From contig NZ_JAEQNB010000003.1 in NCBI RefSeq assembly GCF_016722965.1, positions 186,001 through 250,000 on the forward strand: a stretch of 64,000 bases of DNA. Direction: 5' to 3'. Every line of letters starts with the position of its first letter. The stretch's first letter is position 1. The stretch comes from Tumebacillus amylolyticus. Lineage in GTDB: Bacteria; Bacillota; Bacilli; Tumebacillales; Tumebacillaceae. Made by a program: the position numbers and the translations under genes. The notes beneath the pieces are model-generated. The model did not search any database. It had not been told where the DNA came from and worked only from the letters and a program-made list of their open reading frames with translations. Shown piece after piece: positions 34,324-42,543 of this stretch.

Positions 34324-34347
34324 ACAGGTTTTCGACTCCAAATCCTG

Positions 34348-34353
34348 TATAAT
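34348..34353 (+). promoter_or_regulatory. -10 box of acuABC
   Basis: Perfect TATAAT about 32 bp before the acuA TTG start; the -35 is poor. It lies 24 bp beyond the cre-like site. Confidence 0.55.
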
Positions 34354-34384
34354 AAAAACCATCGAGCGTGGAGGTGAGTCTCAT

Positions 34385-35017
34385 TTGAACCATCCCAAAA
34401 CGTACGCTTCAAAAACGATCACGACGCCCGCAGGCAAACTGGTGATCGAAGGACCTGTCTCACCGGAACACTTGGCCGCCTTGACGTTTCACGAAGGCTT
34501 GAAAGCGTTCCGCCCGGCCCCTCGCCAGCAAGAAGCTTTGGTGGACATCGCAGCACTGCCGGAGGGGCGCATCATCCTCGTGCGCGCCGACGAACTCGTC
34601 GTCGGCTATGTCACCTATCTCTACCCCGACCCGATGGAACGCTGGGCCGAAGCCAAGCTTGAGAACTTGCTCGAACTCGGCGCCATCGAAGTGGCGGCGC
34701 CCTACCGAGGCGGCGGCGTCGCCAAGGGCTTGTTGGAAATTTCCTTCACAGACGACTACATGAACGATTACATCGTGCTTTCCACCGAGTATTATTGGCA
34801 CTGGGATTTGGAGGCAACCGGCATCTCCGTTTGGGAGTACAAGGAAGTCATGAAAAAAATCATGGGCTCCGTCGGCATGGAAGTGTTCGCCACCGACGAT
34901 CCGGAAATCTGCTCCCACCCCGCCAACATGCTGATGGCACGCATCGGCACCCGTGTCGACCTCCCGTCCATCGAGCGCTTTCACAAGATCCGTTTCACCA
35001 CTCGCAATTTGCTGTGA
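34385..35017 (+). CDS. acuA: AcuA, protein acetyltransferase for AcsA
   Basis: A 210-aa GNAT enzyme, the same length as B. subtilis AcuA. It acetylates the catalytic lysine of AcsA and so turns it off. The acetyl-CoA-binding turn is APYRGGGVAKGLLE (residues ~103-116), followed by the DYIVLSTEYYWHWDL block. Start is TTG with GGAGGTGA 7 bp upstream. First gene of acuABC; acsA lies divergently. Confidence 0.95.
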   Translation: MNHPKTYASKTITTPAGKLVIEGPVSPEHLAALTFHEGLKAFRPAPRQQEALVDIAALPEGRIILVRADELVVGYVTYLYPDPMERWAEAKLENLLELGAIEVAAPYRGGGVAKGLLEISFTDDYMNDYIVLSTEYYWHWDLEATGISVWEYKEVMKKIMGSVGMEVFATDDPEICSHPANMLMARIGTRVDLPSIERFHKIRFTTRNLL

Positions 35018-35040
35018 TCCCTGAAGGGAGGCAACTTTTT

Positions 35041-35658
35041 ATGTTAGTCGAATCGATCATGACCCCTGATGTACTGTCCGTCTCCCCGGACGCCACCGTC
35101 CAAGAAGCGTTGGAGATCACAAAAAAGCACCGCATTCGTCATCTGCCGGTGCTTCTGGGCGGCAAACTGACCGGCCTGATCTCCGACCGCGATCTGCGCG
35201 ATGCCGCACACGCCCCTGAAACCCGCGTGGAGCAATGGATGGTGCGCGACGTCATCACCTGCCATCCACTCGATTTCGTCGAGGACGCGGCCGCCACGAT
35301 CTACAGAAACCGCGTCGGCTGCTTGCCCGTCGTCTCCAAGGGCCAAGTCGTCGGCATCGTCTCCGAACGCGACATCTTGAACAACCTCGTCGAGATGATG
35401 GGCGTCAACTCTCCGACGACTCGCGTGGAAGTAGAAGTTCCGGACAAGCCGGGAATGCTTGCCGAAATCGCCGACCTGTTGCGGGCCCGCCGCCTCAACG
35501 CATCGACCGTGATGGTTTTCCCAAGTACAACCGAGGGCTACAAAACGCTGGTATTCCGCGTCGGAACGATGGACCCGCGCCGTTTCATTCATGACATCCA
35601 GAATGCCGGGTACAGCGTCGTACAACACCCGTCCGCCCTCGATGACGGCGAGGTGTGA
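35041..35658 (+). CDS. acuB: AcuB, CBS-ACT regulatory protein
   Basis: A 205-aa protein with two CBS domains (residues ~1-60 and ~70-130: IMTPDVLSVSPDATVQEAL, WMVRDVITCHPLDFV) and a C-terminal ACT-like domain (VEVEVPDKPGMLAEIADLL). CBS pairs usually bind adenine nucleotides, so it may report energy state to the acetate switch; its exact role is not known. It starts 23 bp after acuA and ends 4 bp before acuC. Confidence 0.95.
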   Translation: MLVESIMTPDVLSVSPDATVQEALEITKKHRIRHLPVLLGGKLTGLISDRDLRDAAHAPETRVEQWMVRDVITCHPLDFVEDAAATIYRNRVGCLPVVSKGQVVGIVSERDILNNLVEMMGVNSPTTRVEVEVPDKPGMLAEIADLLRARRLNASTVMVFPSTTEGYKTLVFRVGTMDPRRFIHDIQNAGYSVVQHPSALDDGEV

Positions 35659-35662
35659 TCCC

Positions 35663-36838
35663 ATGTCCCAAGGTATCGAAACCCCGACGGGAAAAAGCGC
35701 CTTTGTCTTCTCCGAAGACTTCACACGGTACAAATTTGCAGAAGACCATCCCTTCAACCCGAAGCGTCTGGTCATGACCCTCGAATTGATCAAACAACTC
35801 GGGCTCTTGGAGGAGCAGCATCTGTTCCAACCGGCTCCGGCGACCGATGAAGACCTGTTGCGCGTTCACGACTCTCGCTATCTCGATGCTGTCAAACGCG
35901 CTTCGCTCCCGACGGCCGACCCCGACCATTTCGCCGCGTGGGGACTCGGAACGGAAGACACACCGATTTTCCCCGGCATGCACGACGCTTCCAGTCTCAT
36001 CTGCGGCGGAACCAAGTTGGCGGCAGAATTGGTCATGTCAGGACAATACCAACACGCTCTGAACATGGCGGGCGGCCTGCATCATGCCCACCGCGCTCAA
36101 GCGTCCGGATTCTGTGTCTACAATGATATCGCCGTCGCCATCGCGCATGTACGAGAGAAATACGACGCCCGCGTCGTCTACATCGATACAGACGCGCACC
36201 ACGGCGACGGCGTGCAATGGCTGTTCTACGAAGACCCGAATGTGTTGACGATCTCCTTTCACGAAACAGGCAAGTACCTCTACCCCGGCACCGGGGAACT
36301 GACCGAACGCGGTGAAGGCCGTGGCTATGGATATTCGCTGAACGTTCCCTTGGAAGCATTCACCGAGGACGACTCTTGGATGCAAGCCGTTCGGGACGTG
36401 CTCGTCCCGGTGCTCAACGCTTTCCAACCCGACTTGATTCTGCACCAAAACGGCTGTGACGCACACCGCTTTGATCCGCTGACCCATCTCGCCGCAACTA
36501 CGCGCATCTACCGCGACATGCCCAAGCTCACGCACCAATTGGCCCATGAACTTTGCGAAGGTCGGTGGGTTGGAGTCGGCGGCGGCGGATACGACATCTG
36601 GCGCGTCGTGCCGCGCGCTTGGACGATGCTCTGGGCCGAGATCCTGGACGCCGAACTGCCGGAGAAAGTCCCGACCGACTGGTTGGAACGTTGGCAGGTT
36701 CAAGCTCCGTTTGAGTTGCCCACCACCTTCCTCGATCCGGTCGATCTGTTCGCTCCCATCCCGCGCCGCACCGAGATTACGGAAAAAAACGAGATCACCG
36801 TTCGCCGGGCATTAAATGGCACCCCCTTTCTTTTTTGA
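35663..36838 (+). CDS. acuC: AcuC, class I-type deacetylase
   Basis: A 391-aa zinc-dependent deacetylase of the histone-deacetylase family, close in length to B. subtilis AcuC (387). It shows the catalytic NMAGGLHHAHR, the zinc-binding IDTDAHHGDGVQW, and the conserved QNGCDAHRFDPL and GGGGYDIWRV. It should remove the acetyl group placed by AcuA and reactivate AcsA. The ATG is 4 bp after the acuB stop, with GAGGTG in the end of acuB as ribosome site. No clear terminator follows, so read-through into the HD-GYP gene is possible. Confidence 0.95.
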   Translation: MSQGIETPTGKSAFVFSEDFTRYKFAEDHPFNPKRLVMTLELIKQLGLLEEQHLFQPAPATDEDLLRVHDSRYLDAVKRASLPTADPDHFAAWGLGTEDTPIFPGMHDASSLICGGTKLAAELVMSGQYQHALNMAGGLHHAHRAQASGFCVYNDIAVAIAHVREKYDARVVYIDTDAHHGDGVQWLFYEDPNVLTISFHETGKYLYPGTGELTERGEGRGYGYSLNVPLEAFTEDDSWMQAVRDVLVPVLNAFQPDLILHQNGCDAHRFDPLTHLAATTRIYRDMPKLTHQLAHELCEGRWVGVGGGGYDIWRVVPRAWTMLWAEILDAELPEKVPTDWLERWQVQAPFELPTTFLDPVDLFAPIPRRTEITEKNEITVRRALNGTPFLF

Positions 36839-36931
36839 ATAAGAGTGTAGTGGAGTGAAGGAATTATAACGCTTACGGCGAATTCCATTCCTTGAACCTT
36901 GAATCGGACTCCTGAGGGGGAGCTCAACATC

Positions 36932-38233
36932 ATGATGTACTTGTCCTTTTTTACCTTCGCTATCTTATCTGTCTTTGCACATCAACAATATTTCGTGATT
37001 CCGGTCGGAAACCAGAGCCGGTTCCGCGAAGACGGGCACGTCTTGCTGTTCGCCGCTTCGATGTGGGTGGGCGGCTCGGTGATGCTCGCCTTCACCGCCG
37101 CATGCTACATCGCGGTCTATTCGTTCCAGCGCCTGCGTTACAAGTGGCCTTATAAACCGTTGAACTTGCTGCTTGTCTTCTCACAAGCGATCACGGTGCA
37201 ACTCGTTCTGAGTTCCTTCGAACGCTGGTTGCCGGCCCAGAAACCCTTGGCGTTGTTTGTGATGATGTTTGCGACGGTGCTTACGACCCAGTTGGTCACG
37301 CTGTTTGTTTCCAGCCTCCTGTTCCAGATTTCTCTGCGTACCGGCGGTTGGAAGCGCGCCTTGCTAAAGTTCACGTTGATGGACTCCATCTATTTGACGC
37401 TCTACGTGATTGCAACCGCCTACGCTGATGTCGTAGAGGACACGCCTTGGCTTCGCATCTGCGCCCAAACGGTCATCGTCGTCTCCATCATCGGCCTCTA
37501 TTACTGGCGCACCGTCGGGATCAAGCAAGACCGAACGGTCGAGATGCAAGTCCGCAAGTTGCAAGACCTCAACGCCCGGATGACCGTCGCCAACCAGCAA
37601 GTGTTGCTCGCCTTCGCTTCTTCGCTTGAGAAGCGCGACCCCTACACCGCCGGCCACAGCGAGCGGGTTGCCCAGTACGCCGTTGAGATCGCCGGCGAAC
37701 TCGGGCTGACTGACGACGACTTGAAGGTCATCCACCTCGGCGGGCTTCTGCATGACATCGGCAAGATCGGCATCCCCGATCATGTCCTGAACAAGCCGGA
37801 CCGTCTCACGGCAGAAGAGTATGACATCATGAAGCAGCACCCTGTGATCGGCGAAGAACTGCTCCGCCGCGTCTACACCACCTCTGAATTGCTCGACGAA
37901 GACCGACGCGAACGGATGCTGGAGATCGTGCTGTCTCACCATGAGCGCCCGGATGGCAAGGGCTATCCGCAAGGTCTGGTCGATGAGCAAATTCCGCTCT
38001 ACGCCAAGATCACCGCCGTCGCCGACGCCTATGACGCGATGACCTCAAACCGCGCCTACCGCAACGCGATGTCGCAGGAACAGGCAACCCGCATCCTGCT
38101 CTCCGGACGCGAGACTCAGTTCTGGGCACCGGCCGTCGATGCCTTCGTGCGCGTTCTCGAACGCCGCCAATTCACCGCCGAATCGGATGTGATGCGCGAA
38201 GTCTCTTCGGCACTCGACCAACCCGCTTCCTAA
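36932..38233 (+). CDS. Membrane HD-GYP phosphodiesterase
   Basis: A 433-aa protein with about six membrane helices in the first ~200 residues, a short coiled coil (EMQVRKLQDLNARM) and an HD-GYP domain. The metal and signature residues are present: GHSERVAQYA, LLHDIGKIGIP, HHERPDGKGYP (the GYP motif) and ADAYDAMTS. HD-GYP proteins hydrolyse cyclic di-GMP or related dinucleotides. I chose ATG 36932 (GGGGGAG 9 bp upstream), which begins directly with the first membrane helix. The sensed signal is unknown. A terminator follows. Confidence 0.9.
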   Translation: MMYLSFFTFAILSVFAHQQYFVIPVGNQSRFREDGHVLLFAASMWVGGSVMLAFTAACYIAVYSFQRLRYKWPYKPLNLLLVFSQAITVQLVLSSFERWLPAQKPLALFVMMFATVLTTQLVTLFVSSLLFQISLRTGGWKRALLKFTLMDSIYLTLYVIATAYADVVEDTPWLRICAQTVIVVSIIGLYYWRTVGIKQDRTVEMQVRKLQDLNARMTVANQQVLLAFASSLEKRDPYTAGHSERVAQYAVEIAGELGLTDDDLKVIHLGGLLHDIGKIGIPDHVLNKPDRLTAEEYDIMKQHPVIGEELLRRVYTTSELLDEDRRERMLEIVLSHHERPDGKGYPQGLVDEQIPLYAKITAVADAYDAMTSNRAYRNAMSQEQATRILLSGRETQFWAPAVDAFVRVLERRQFTAESDVMREVSSALDQPAS

Positions 38234-38239
38234 TCTAGC

Positions 38240-38285
38240 AAAAAGAGCACCTGTACGCCCCAAGGCGTGCAGGTGCTTTTTTTTT
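38240..38285. terminator. Terminator between the HD-GYP and L,D-transpeptidase genes
   Basis: Hairpin GCACCTGTACGCC / GGCGTGCAGGTGC with nine T on the plus side and five A on the other; convergent genes share it. Confidence 0.87.
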
Positions 38286-39129
38286 ACGGATTTCGTCCGC
38301 CCATCGCTTCGTCCATGTTCGAGACCAGCGCCTCCACCGTACTTGATCCGATGATTCCGTCCACGACGAGGTCTTTGTCAGCTTGAAACGAGCGCACCGC
38401 CGCCGCCGTCACCGGGCCGTACACCCCATCGAGATCGCCTTTGTAGTAACCGAGCGTTTGCAAGATTCGCTGGACATCGATCACGTCCGTGCCATAGGAA
38501 ACTCCTAAACGCAAGATGCGAGACGTGAAGGCTTTGCCCGACACTTTGACCAATGTGCCAAGTGGAATCAAATCATAGAGTTCCTCCACGTCTTTGTTCT
38601 GCATGCGGATGCAACCGTGCGAGACCCCTTTGCCAATCGAATGTGGATTGTCTGTCCCGTGGATGCCGTAGCCGCCAAACGGAATGTTCAGACGCATCCA
38701 ACGCGTGCCGAACGGTCCTCCGGGGTTGATCGCTTTTTGCGTGATCTTCCAATCGCCCAGCGGTGTGGACGTAAGCGTTGAGCCGACGCCGACGCTGAAC
38801 GTTTTGACCAGATGCCCCGACTTGTATACATAGAGGACACATCGCTCCGTGTCCACGTGCAAACGATGCTCACCGCTGGCGGCAACGAGCAAGCTCACCG
38901 CTTCTGAAGCCCCCAGTGCGGTCCATGTTTCAGGGCCGACCACTCCGTCCTGTTGCAGCCCTTGCAACTCTTGAAACCTCCGTACGGCCGCCGCCGTTCC
39001 CGGACCGAACACCCCGTCCGGCGGGTCTGACGCAAGCCCGAGCTCAAGCATCCGCTCTTGCAACGACGCCACGTCCGGGCCGCGCAGATAGGGGCTGACC
39101 AGCCGCAAAAAACGCGACGCGTAGATCAT
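38284..39129 (-). CDS. YkuD L,D-transpeptidase flanked by peptidoglycan-binding domains
   Basis: A 281-aa protein. A PG_binding_1 domain comes first (LRGPDVASLQERMLELG..DGVFGPGTAAAVRRFQ), then a YkuD catalytic domain (~95-205) with GIHGTDNPHSIG and the nucleophile Cys in SHGCIRM, then a second PG_binding_1 (~210-275). It should make 3-3 peptidoglycan cross-links or attach proteins to wall. No signal peptide or membrane helix is visible at the N-terminus (MIYASRFLRLVSPYLRG), so export is unclear; such proteins in spore-formers may act in the spore envelope. AGGAGG sits 8 bp before the ATG. Confidence 0.9.
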   Translation of the reverse strand: MIYASRFLRLVSPYLRGPDVASLQERMLELGLASDPPDGVFGPGTAAAVRRFQELQGLQQDGVVGPETWTALGASEAVSLLVAASGEHRLHVDTERCVLYVYKSGHLVKTFSVGVGSTLTSTPLGDWKITQKAINPGGPFGTRWMRLNIPFGGYGIHGTDNPHSIGKGVSHGCIRMQNKDVEELYDLIPLGTLVKVSGKAFTSRILRLGVSYGTDVIDVQRILQTLGYYKGDLDGVYGPVTAAAVRSFQADKDLVVDGIIGSSTVEALVSNMDEAMGGRNP

Positions 39130-39264
39130 CTCCGAATCCTCCTCACGATGCCGATTGTGCACCATCCCTACAACACTATGTCCTGAATACCTTTGACATG
39201 CGCAGGGAACATCTAAAAACAGCACCAGTTCTCGGCAGACTTGCATGTGAAAGGAGATTCCCCC

Positions 39265-40689
39265 ATGGCTCAAAGTGCCGTCCAAGGCGTTCCTGCCCAG
39301 ACCCCCAAGGGCTCGACGACGGTCAAGATCTATTTTTACACCTCCATCTTCTACCTGTTGGCGAGCATGATTCTCGGATTGATCGTTGCGCTGAAAGCGG
39401 TCAATCCGGAATTTCTGACGTCCTCCCGGTTTTGGCAGGAGTATTTCACGTACGGTCGTCTGCGTCCCACCCATACCAACACGGCGTTGATCGGGTGGCT
39501 GACGACTGTGTATTTTGGCGTTTTGTACTATGGAGTCCCGGCGCTGTGCAAGAGAGCGCTGTGGAGCGAGAAGCTCGGCATCTTCACCGCTGTTTTCTGG
39601 AACATCGTCTACATCGGCGGTGCGCTCGCCCTGCTTGCCGGCTACCAAACCGGTGTCGAGTACGCGGAATTGCCTCTGATCTTTGATATTGGGGTTGTCA
39701 TCTGCGTTGTGTTGACGTTCTGGAACCTGTTCCAAACGGCCCGCTACCGCCAAGAGCGCGTCCTGTACGTCTCGATGTGGTACTGGCTGGGATCGCTCCT
39801 CAACCTCGCCATCGTCTACATCATCGGCAACATTCCGGCGGGATGGGTCGGTCCAGGCTCCATCCAGATGGGTTATTACTACTTCTACCTGCACAACATC
39901 ATCGGCCTCTGGTTCACCGTCGTCGGGGTCGGTACGATCTACTACCTCCTGCCAAAACTTGTGCAACGCCCGATCTACTCGCACAAGCTCTCCCTGATCG
40001 GCTTCTGGATGATCGTGGCGTTCTATTCGTGGAACGGCCCTCACCATCTGATCAACGGCCCGATTCCGGTCTGGCTGATGAAAGCCGGAATCATCCCGTC
40101 CCTGCTGCTCCTCATCCCCGTATGGTCGGTGCTCGCCAACATCATCGGGACGATGAAAGGCGTCTGGTACAAAGTCTCGCAGAATCTCGCCTTGAAATTC
40201 CTGATCACAGGGGCGCTGTTCTACGGTCTCGCCTGCATCCAAGGACCGTTCCAAGCGCTGATGGGCCCGCACGCCATCTTGCACTTCACGTACTGGACGG
40301 TCGGACACGCACACATGCCGCTGTTCGGCGGATTCTCGATGGTCGCTTTTTCCGCGGTCTACTACATGTTGCCACGCCTGACCTACCGCCACATCTATTC
40401 GCGTGCTCTGATGAACTGGCACTACTGGCTGTCGGTCATCGGCTTCCTGATTTTCGGCTTTGCGATGTGGACGGCCGGGATCATCCAAGGTTTTGAATGG
40501 ATGGACGGCAAGCAACTCGGCGCCGGTTTCTTGCAAGTGTTGGAATCCCTGCACATCTTCCTAATCTCCCGCGCTGTCGGCGGTTCCATGATGTTCCTCG
40601 GACAAATCGCCTTCGCGTGGAACGTATGGCGCTCGGTCAAAGCCGGACAAATCGTCTCGGCGGACGACCCCATCCTCGTCTCTCGCTGA
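39265..40689 (+). CDS. ccoN: cbb3-type cytochrome c oxidase subunit I
   Basis: A 474-aa heme-copper oxidase catalytic subunit with about 12 membrane helices. Candidate heme and copper ligands are seen in RPTHTNTALIGW, YYFYLHNIIGLW, WNGPHHLING and VGHAHMPLFGG. It reduces O2 to water, probably with high oxygen affinity as other cbb3 enzymes. I start at MAQSAVQG (AAGGAG 9 bp upstream). It opens the operon ccoN-ccoO-ccoS-like-ccoP-like. Compared with proteobacterial CcoN, it is the short Firmicute form. Confidence 0.94.
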   Translation: MAQSAVQGVPAQTPKGSTTVKIYFYTSIFYLLASMILGLIVALKAVNPEFLTSSRFWQEYFTYGRLRPTHTNTALIGWLTTVYFGVLYYGVPALCKRALWSEKLGIFTAVFWNIVYIGGALALLAGYQTGVEYAELPLIFDIGVVICVVLTFWNLFQTARYRQERVLYVSMWYWLGSLLNLAIVYIIGNIPAGWVGPGSIQMGYYYFYLHNIIGLWFTVVGVGTIYYLLPKLVQRPIYSHKLSLIGFWMIVAFYSWNGPHHLINGPIPVWLMKAGIIPSLLLLIPVWSVLANIIGTMKGVWYKVSQNLALKFLITGALFYGLACIQGPFQALMGPHAILHFTYWTVGHAHMPLFGGFSMVAFSAVYYMLPRLTYRHIYSRALMNWHYWLSVIGFLIFGFAMWTAGIIQGFEWMDGKQLGAGFLQVLESLHIFLISRAVGGSMMFLGQIAFAWNVWRSVKAGQIVSADDPILVSR

Positions 40690-40723
40690 TCCAACTATTT
40701 TGTAAAAAAAGAGGTGAAGCAAC

Positions 40724-41227
40724 ATGGCGAACGAAGCAGAGAAAAACCCAGGGATACTGTTGGTCGGCGCGGGCCTCTTGGTGTTGCTCGGGGTCTTGGG
40801 CACCGTGTGGCTCCCTTACTTTGACTCTTCGGTAGTCACCCCGACCGACACCGCCAAATTGCGCAACTACCCGACCGACTCGGCGGAAGCGCGCGGACGA
40901 CACGTCTACATACGCGAAGGCTGCATCTGGTGTCATTCGCAACAAGTCCGCCCCGTGCGCGCCGACTCCAAACTCGGCCCTGTCACCGTCCCGGGCGATT
41001 ACTACTACGACAAGCCGGTCATCACGATGACCCAGCGGACCGGGCCCGACCTGATGTGGGTCGGCTCCCGCTACAGCGCCGATTGGCAACATGAGCACTT
41101 GAAAAATCCGCAAAAAATCGCCGGTCCGGCGTCGATCATGCCCAAATACAACTACCTGTCGGAACAAGACCGCAACGACCTCGTCGCCTACCTGCTCTCC
41201 CTGAAACCGGCACCTCAAAAGAAATAG
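40724..41227 (+). CDS. ccoO: cbb3-type oxidase mono-heme cytochrome c subunit II
   Basis: A 167-aa protein: one N-terminal membrane helix (LLVGAGLLVLLGVLGTVWL) and an extracytoplasmic cytochrome c domain with CIWCHSQ as the heme-binding CXXCH. TGPDLMWVGSRYS and the axial Met region SIMPKYNYL follow. It passes electrons to CcoN. It lies 34 bp after ccoN and has AGAGGTG before the ATG. Confidence 0.95.
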   Translation: MANEAEKNPGILLVGAGLLVLLGVLGTVWLPYFDSSVVTPTDTAKLRNYPTDSAEARGRHVYIREGCIWCHSQQVRPVRADSKLGPVTVPGDYYYDKPVITMTQRTGPDLMWVGSRYSADWQHEHLKNPQKIAGPASIMPKYNYLSEQDRNDLVAYLLSLKPAPQKK

Positions 41228-41239
41228 GAGGAACTCAAC

Positions 41240-41380
41240 ATGAACCCAGCCGCATGGATGCTCATCATCGTTTGCTGCTGCATGACCGGCGCAAGCGCGC
41301 TGGTCGTCTGGTGGTCGTGGAAAACGGGTCAGTTTGACGACACCGAAGGCATCAAATACCGCATGCTCCAAGACGAATAA
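41240..41380 (+). CDS. CcoS-like 46-aa oxidase assembly protein
   Basis: Short gene between ccoO and ccoP: MNPAAWMLIIVCC..., one membrane helix followed by WSWKTGQFDDTEGIKYRML. The W..K.GQFDD..G...R.L pattern is that of CcoS (FixS), a small protein needed to load cofactors into cbb3 oxidases; ccoQ is less likely because of this motif. AGGAGG precedes the ATG by 8 bp. The ccoG, ccoH and ccoI genes are not in this window. Confidence 0.8.
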   Translation: MNPAAWMLIIVCCCMTGASALVVWWSWKTGQFDDTEGIKYRMLQDE

Positions 41381-41406
41381 GCAACAGCAGAAAGGAGGAG
41401 CCACGC

Positions 41407-41898
41407 ATGGCGGACCCACGCGATCCGAAAACCCCCGCCCCGACCGACCTCTCACAGAAATTCATGTCAGAGGAAGAAGTGGAAAACCATCGGGACGACG
41501 GGCATTACACGGTCGTCTCCGATATCAAGGTCGCCCACGGCAAGGTCCCGAAGTTTCTCAAGTTCGTCTACGTAGGACTGGCAGCTTGGGGTTTGTACTA
41601 CGCGCTGGCCGCAAGTCCGATCAACGACCGCACAGAAGCATCGCCCAGCGCTGCCCCCACGGCGGAAGCGGGGGCAGAAGTATTCTCCACCACATGCGCA
41701 GGTTGCCACAATCCAACGGCAGAACGCAAGATCGGCCCGGGGTTGCTCGGCGTCCAACAACGCCTCGGTGACAAAGAACTCGAAAACGTTCTGCACAACG
41801 GCCGCCCGGACAAGGGCATGCCCGCTCCGCCCAGCTTGAACTTGAACGACAACCAGATTCAATCCTTGAAACTCTACCTCACATCGCTGAAAAAATAG
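41407..41898 (+). CDS. cbb3-type oxidase subunit III-like mono-heme cytochrome c
   Basis: A 163-aa protein. The soluble N-terminus (~1-55) contains the CcoP-type region HYTVVSDIKVAHGKVPKFLKFVYVG leading into one membrane helix, and the C-terminal cytochrome c domain has one CAGCH and the axial Met in DKGMPAPP. Proteobacterial CcoP binds two hemes; this one has a single heme domain. It is the fourth gene of the oxidase operon, 26 bp after the CcoS-like gene. Confidence 0.9.
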   Translation: MADPRDPKTPAPTDLSQKFMSEEEVENHRDDGHYTVVSDIKVAHGKVPKFLKFVYVGLAAWGLYYALAASPINDRTEASPSAAPTAEAGAEVFSTTCAGCHNPTAERKIGPGLLGVQQRLGDKELENVLHNGRPDKGMPAPPSLNLNDNQIQSLKLYLTSLKK

Positions 41899-41922
41899 CT
41901 GAACCCAAGGAGGTGAGCTCTC

Positions 41923-42408
41923 ATGTCCGCACAAGCCCGACACGTCTTCGGCGTGTTCGAGACCACCGAAGCGGCCCGCGCTCTCATTACCGCCCTCAGC
42001 CCGTATGTCCCGCAAGACCGCATCTCCGTCGTTACCAAGTCGGACCAACTGCCCGACTATGCCACGAAGCAACAGGAAACGGATAACATCGTCGACGGGA
42101 CGCTCATCGGAGCGGCAATCGGCGGCGTGCTTGGTATCGGAGCTGCGATGGCAACCGCGTTGTACCCGACCGCAGGCAACTTGCTGATCACGTTGGGTCC
42201 GTTGGCCGGTGCCGCCTATGGCTCTTGGAGCGGCGGTGCGCTAGGCGCCCTGATCGACCTCGGCATCTCGCCGCCAAACGCTCGGTACTTCCACGACGCC
42301 GTCGAACGCGGCAACTTGTTGCTCAGTGCTGAAGTTCAGGACGACAACCAACGCGTGGTTGAGCAATTGTTTCACGACTACGGTGCCGACGCCGTGCTCA
42401 CCCGCTGA
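41923..42408 (+). CDS. Glycine-rich general-stress-like protein (YflT/GsiB-type fold, DUF1269-like)
   Basis: A 161-aa protein. The ferredoxin-like N-terminal half (HVFGVFETTEAARALITAL, ..DRISVVTK) is followed by a glycine/alanine-rich hydrophobic hairpin (GTLIGAAIGGVLGIGAAMA and LAGAAYGSWSGGALGALIDLGI) that may touch membrane. This is the layout of 'general stress protein 17M' family members. It lies 24 bp after the ccoP-like gene with GGAGGTGAG, so it is probably co-transcribed with the oxidase. Function unknown. Confidence 0.75.
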   Translation: MSAQARHVFGVFETTEAARALITALSPYVPQDRISVVTKSDQLPDYATKQQETDNIVDGTLIGAAIGGVLGIGAAMATALYPTAGNLLITLGPLAGAAYGSWSGGALGALIDLGISPPNARYFHDAVERGNLLLSAEVQDDNQRVVEQLFHDYGADAVLTR

Positions 42409-42424
42409 CATCTCTACGCAGACG

Positions 42425-42456
42425 AAAAAATCCCCTTGCCGACAAGGGGATTTTTT
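42425..42456 (+). terminator. Terminator of the cbb3 oxidase operon
   Basis: Hairpin TCCCCTTG / CAAGGGGA followed by six T. Confidence 0.92.
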
Positions 42457-42543
42457 GCTGGGTTTCAGAAGGATTTTCCGTAAAAAATGTTGAACTATTC
42501 ACTCATACCCATTTAATACAATGTAAGAAGGAGGCACACAAAC

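Noticed and set aside
39130-40554. Upstream extension of the L,D-transpeptidase frame opposite ccoN
   Set aside because: The extra ~475 residues are antisense to a clear oxidase gene and low in complexity. AGGAGG and the first binding domain fix the start at 39129.
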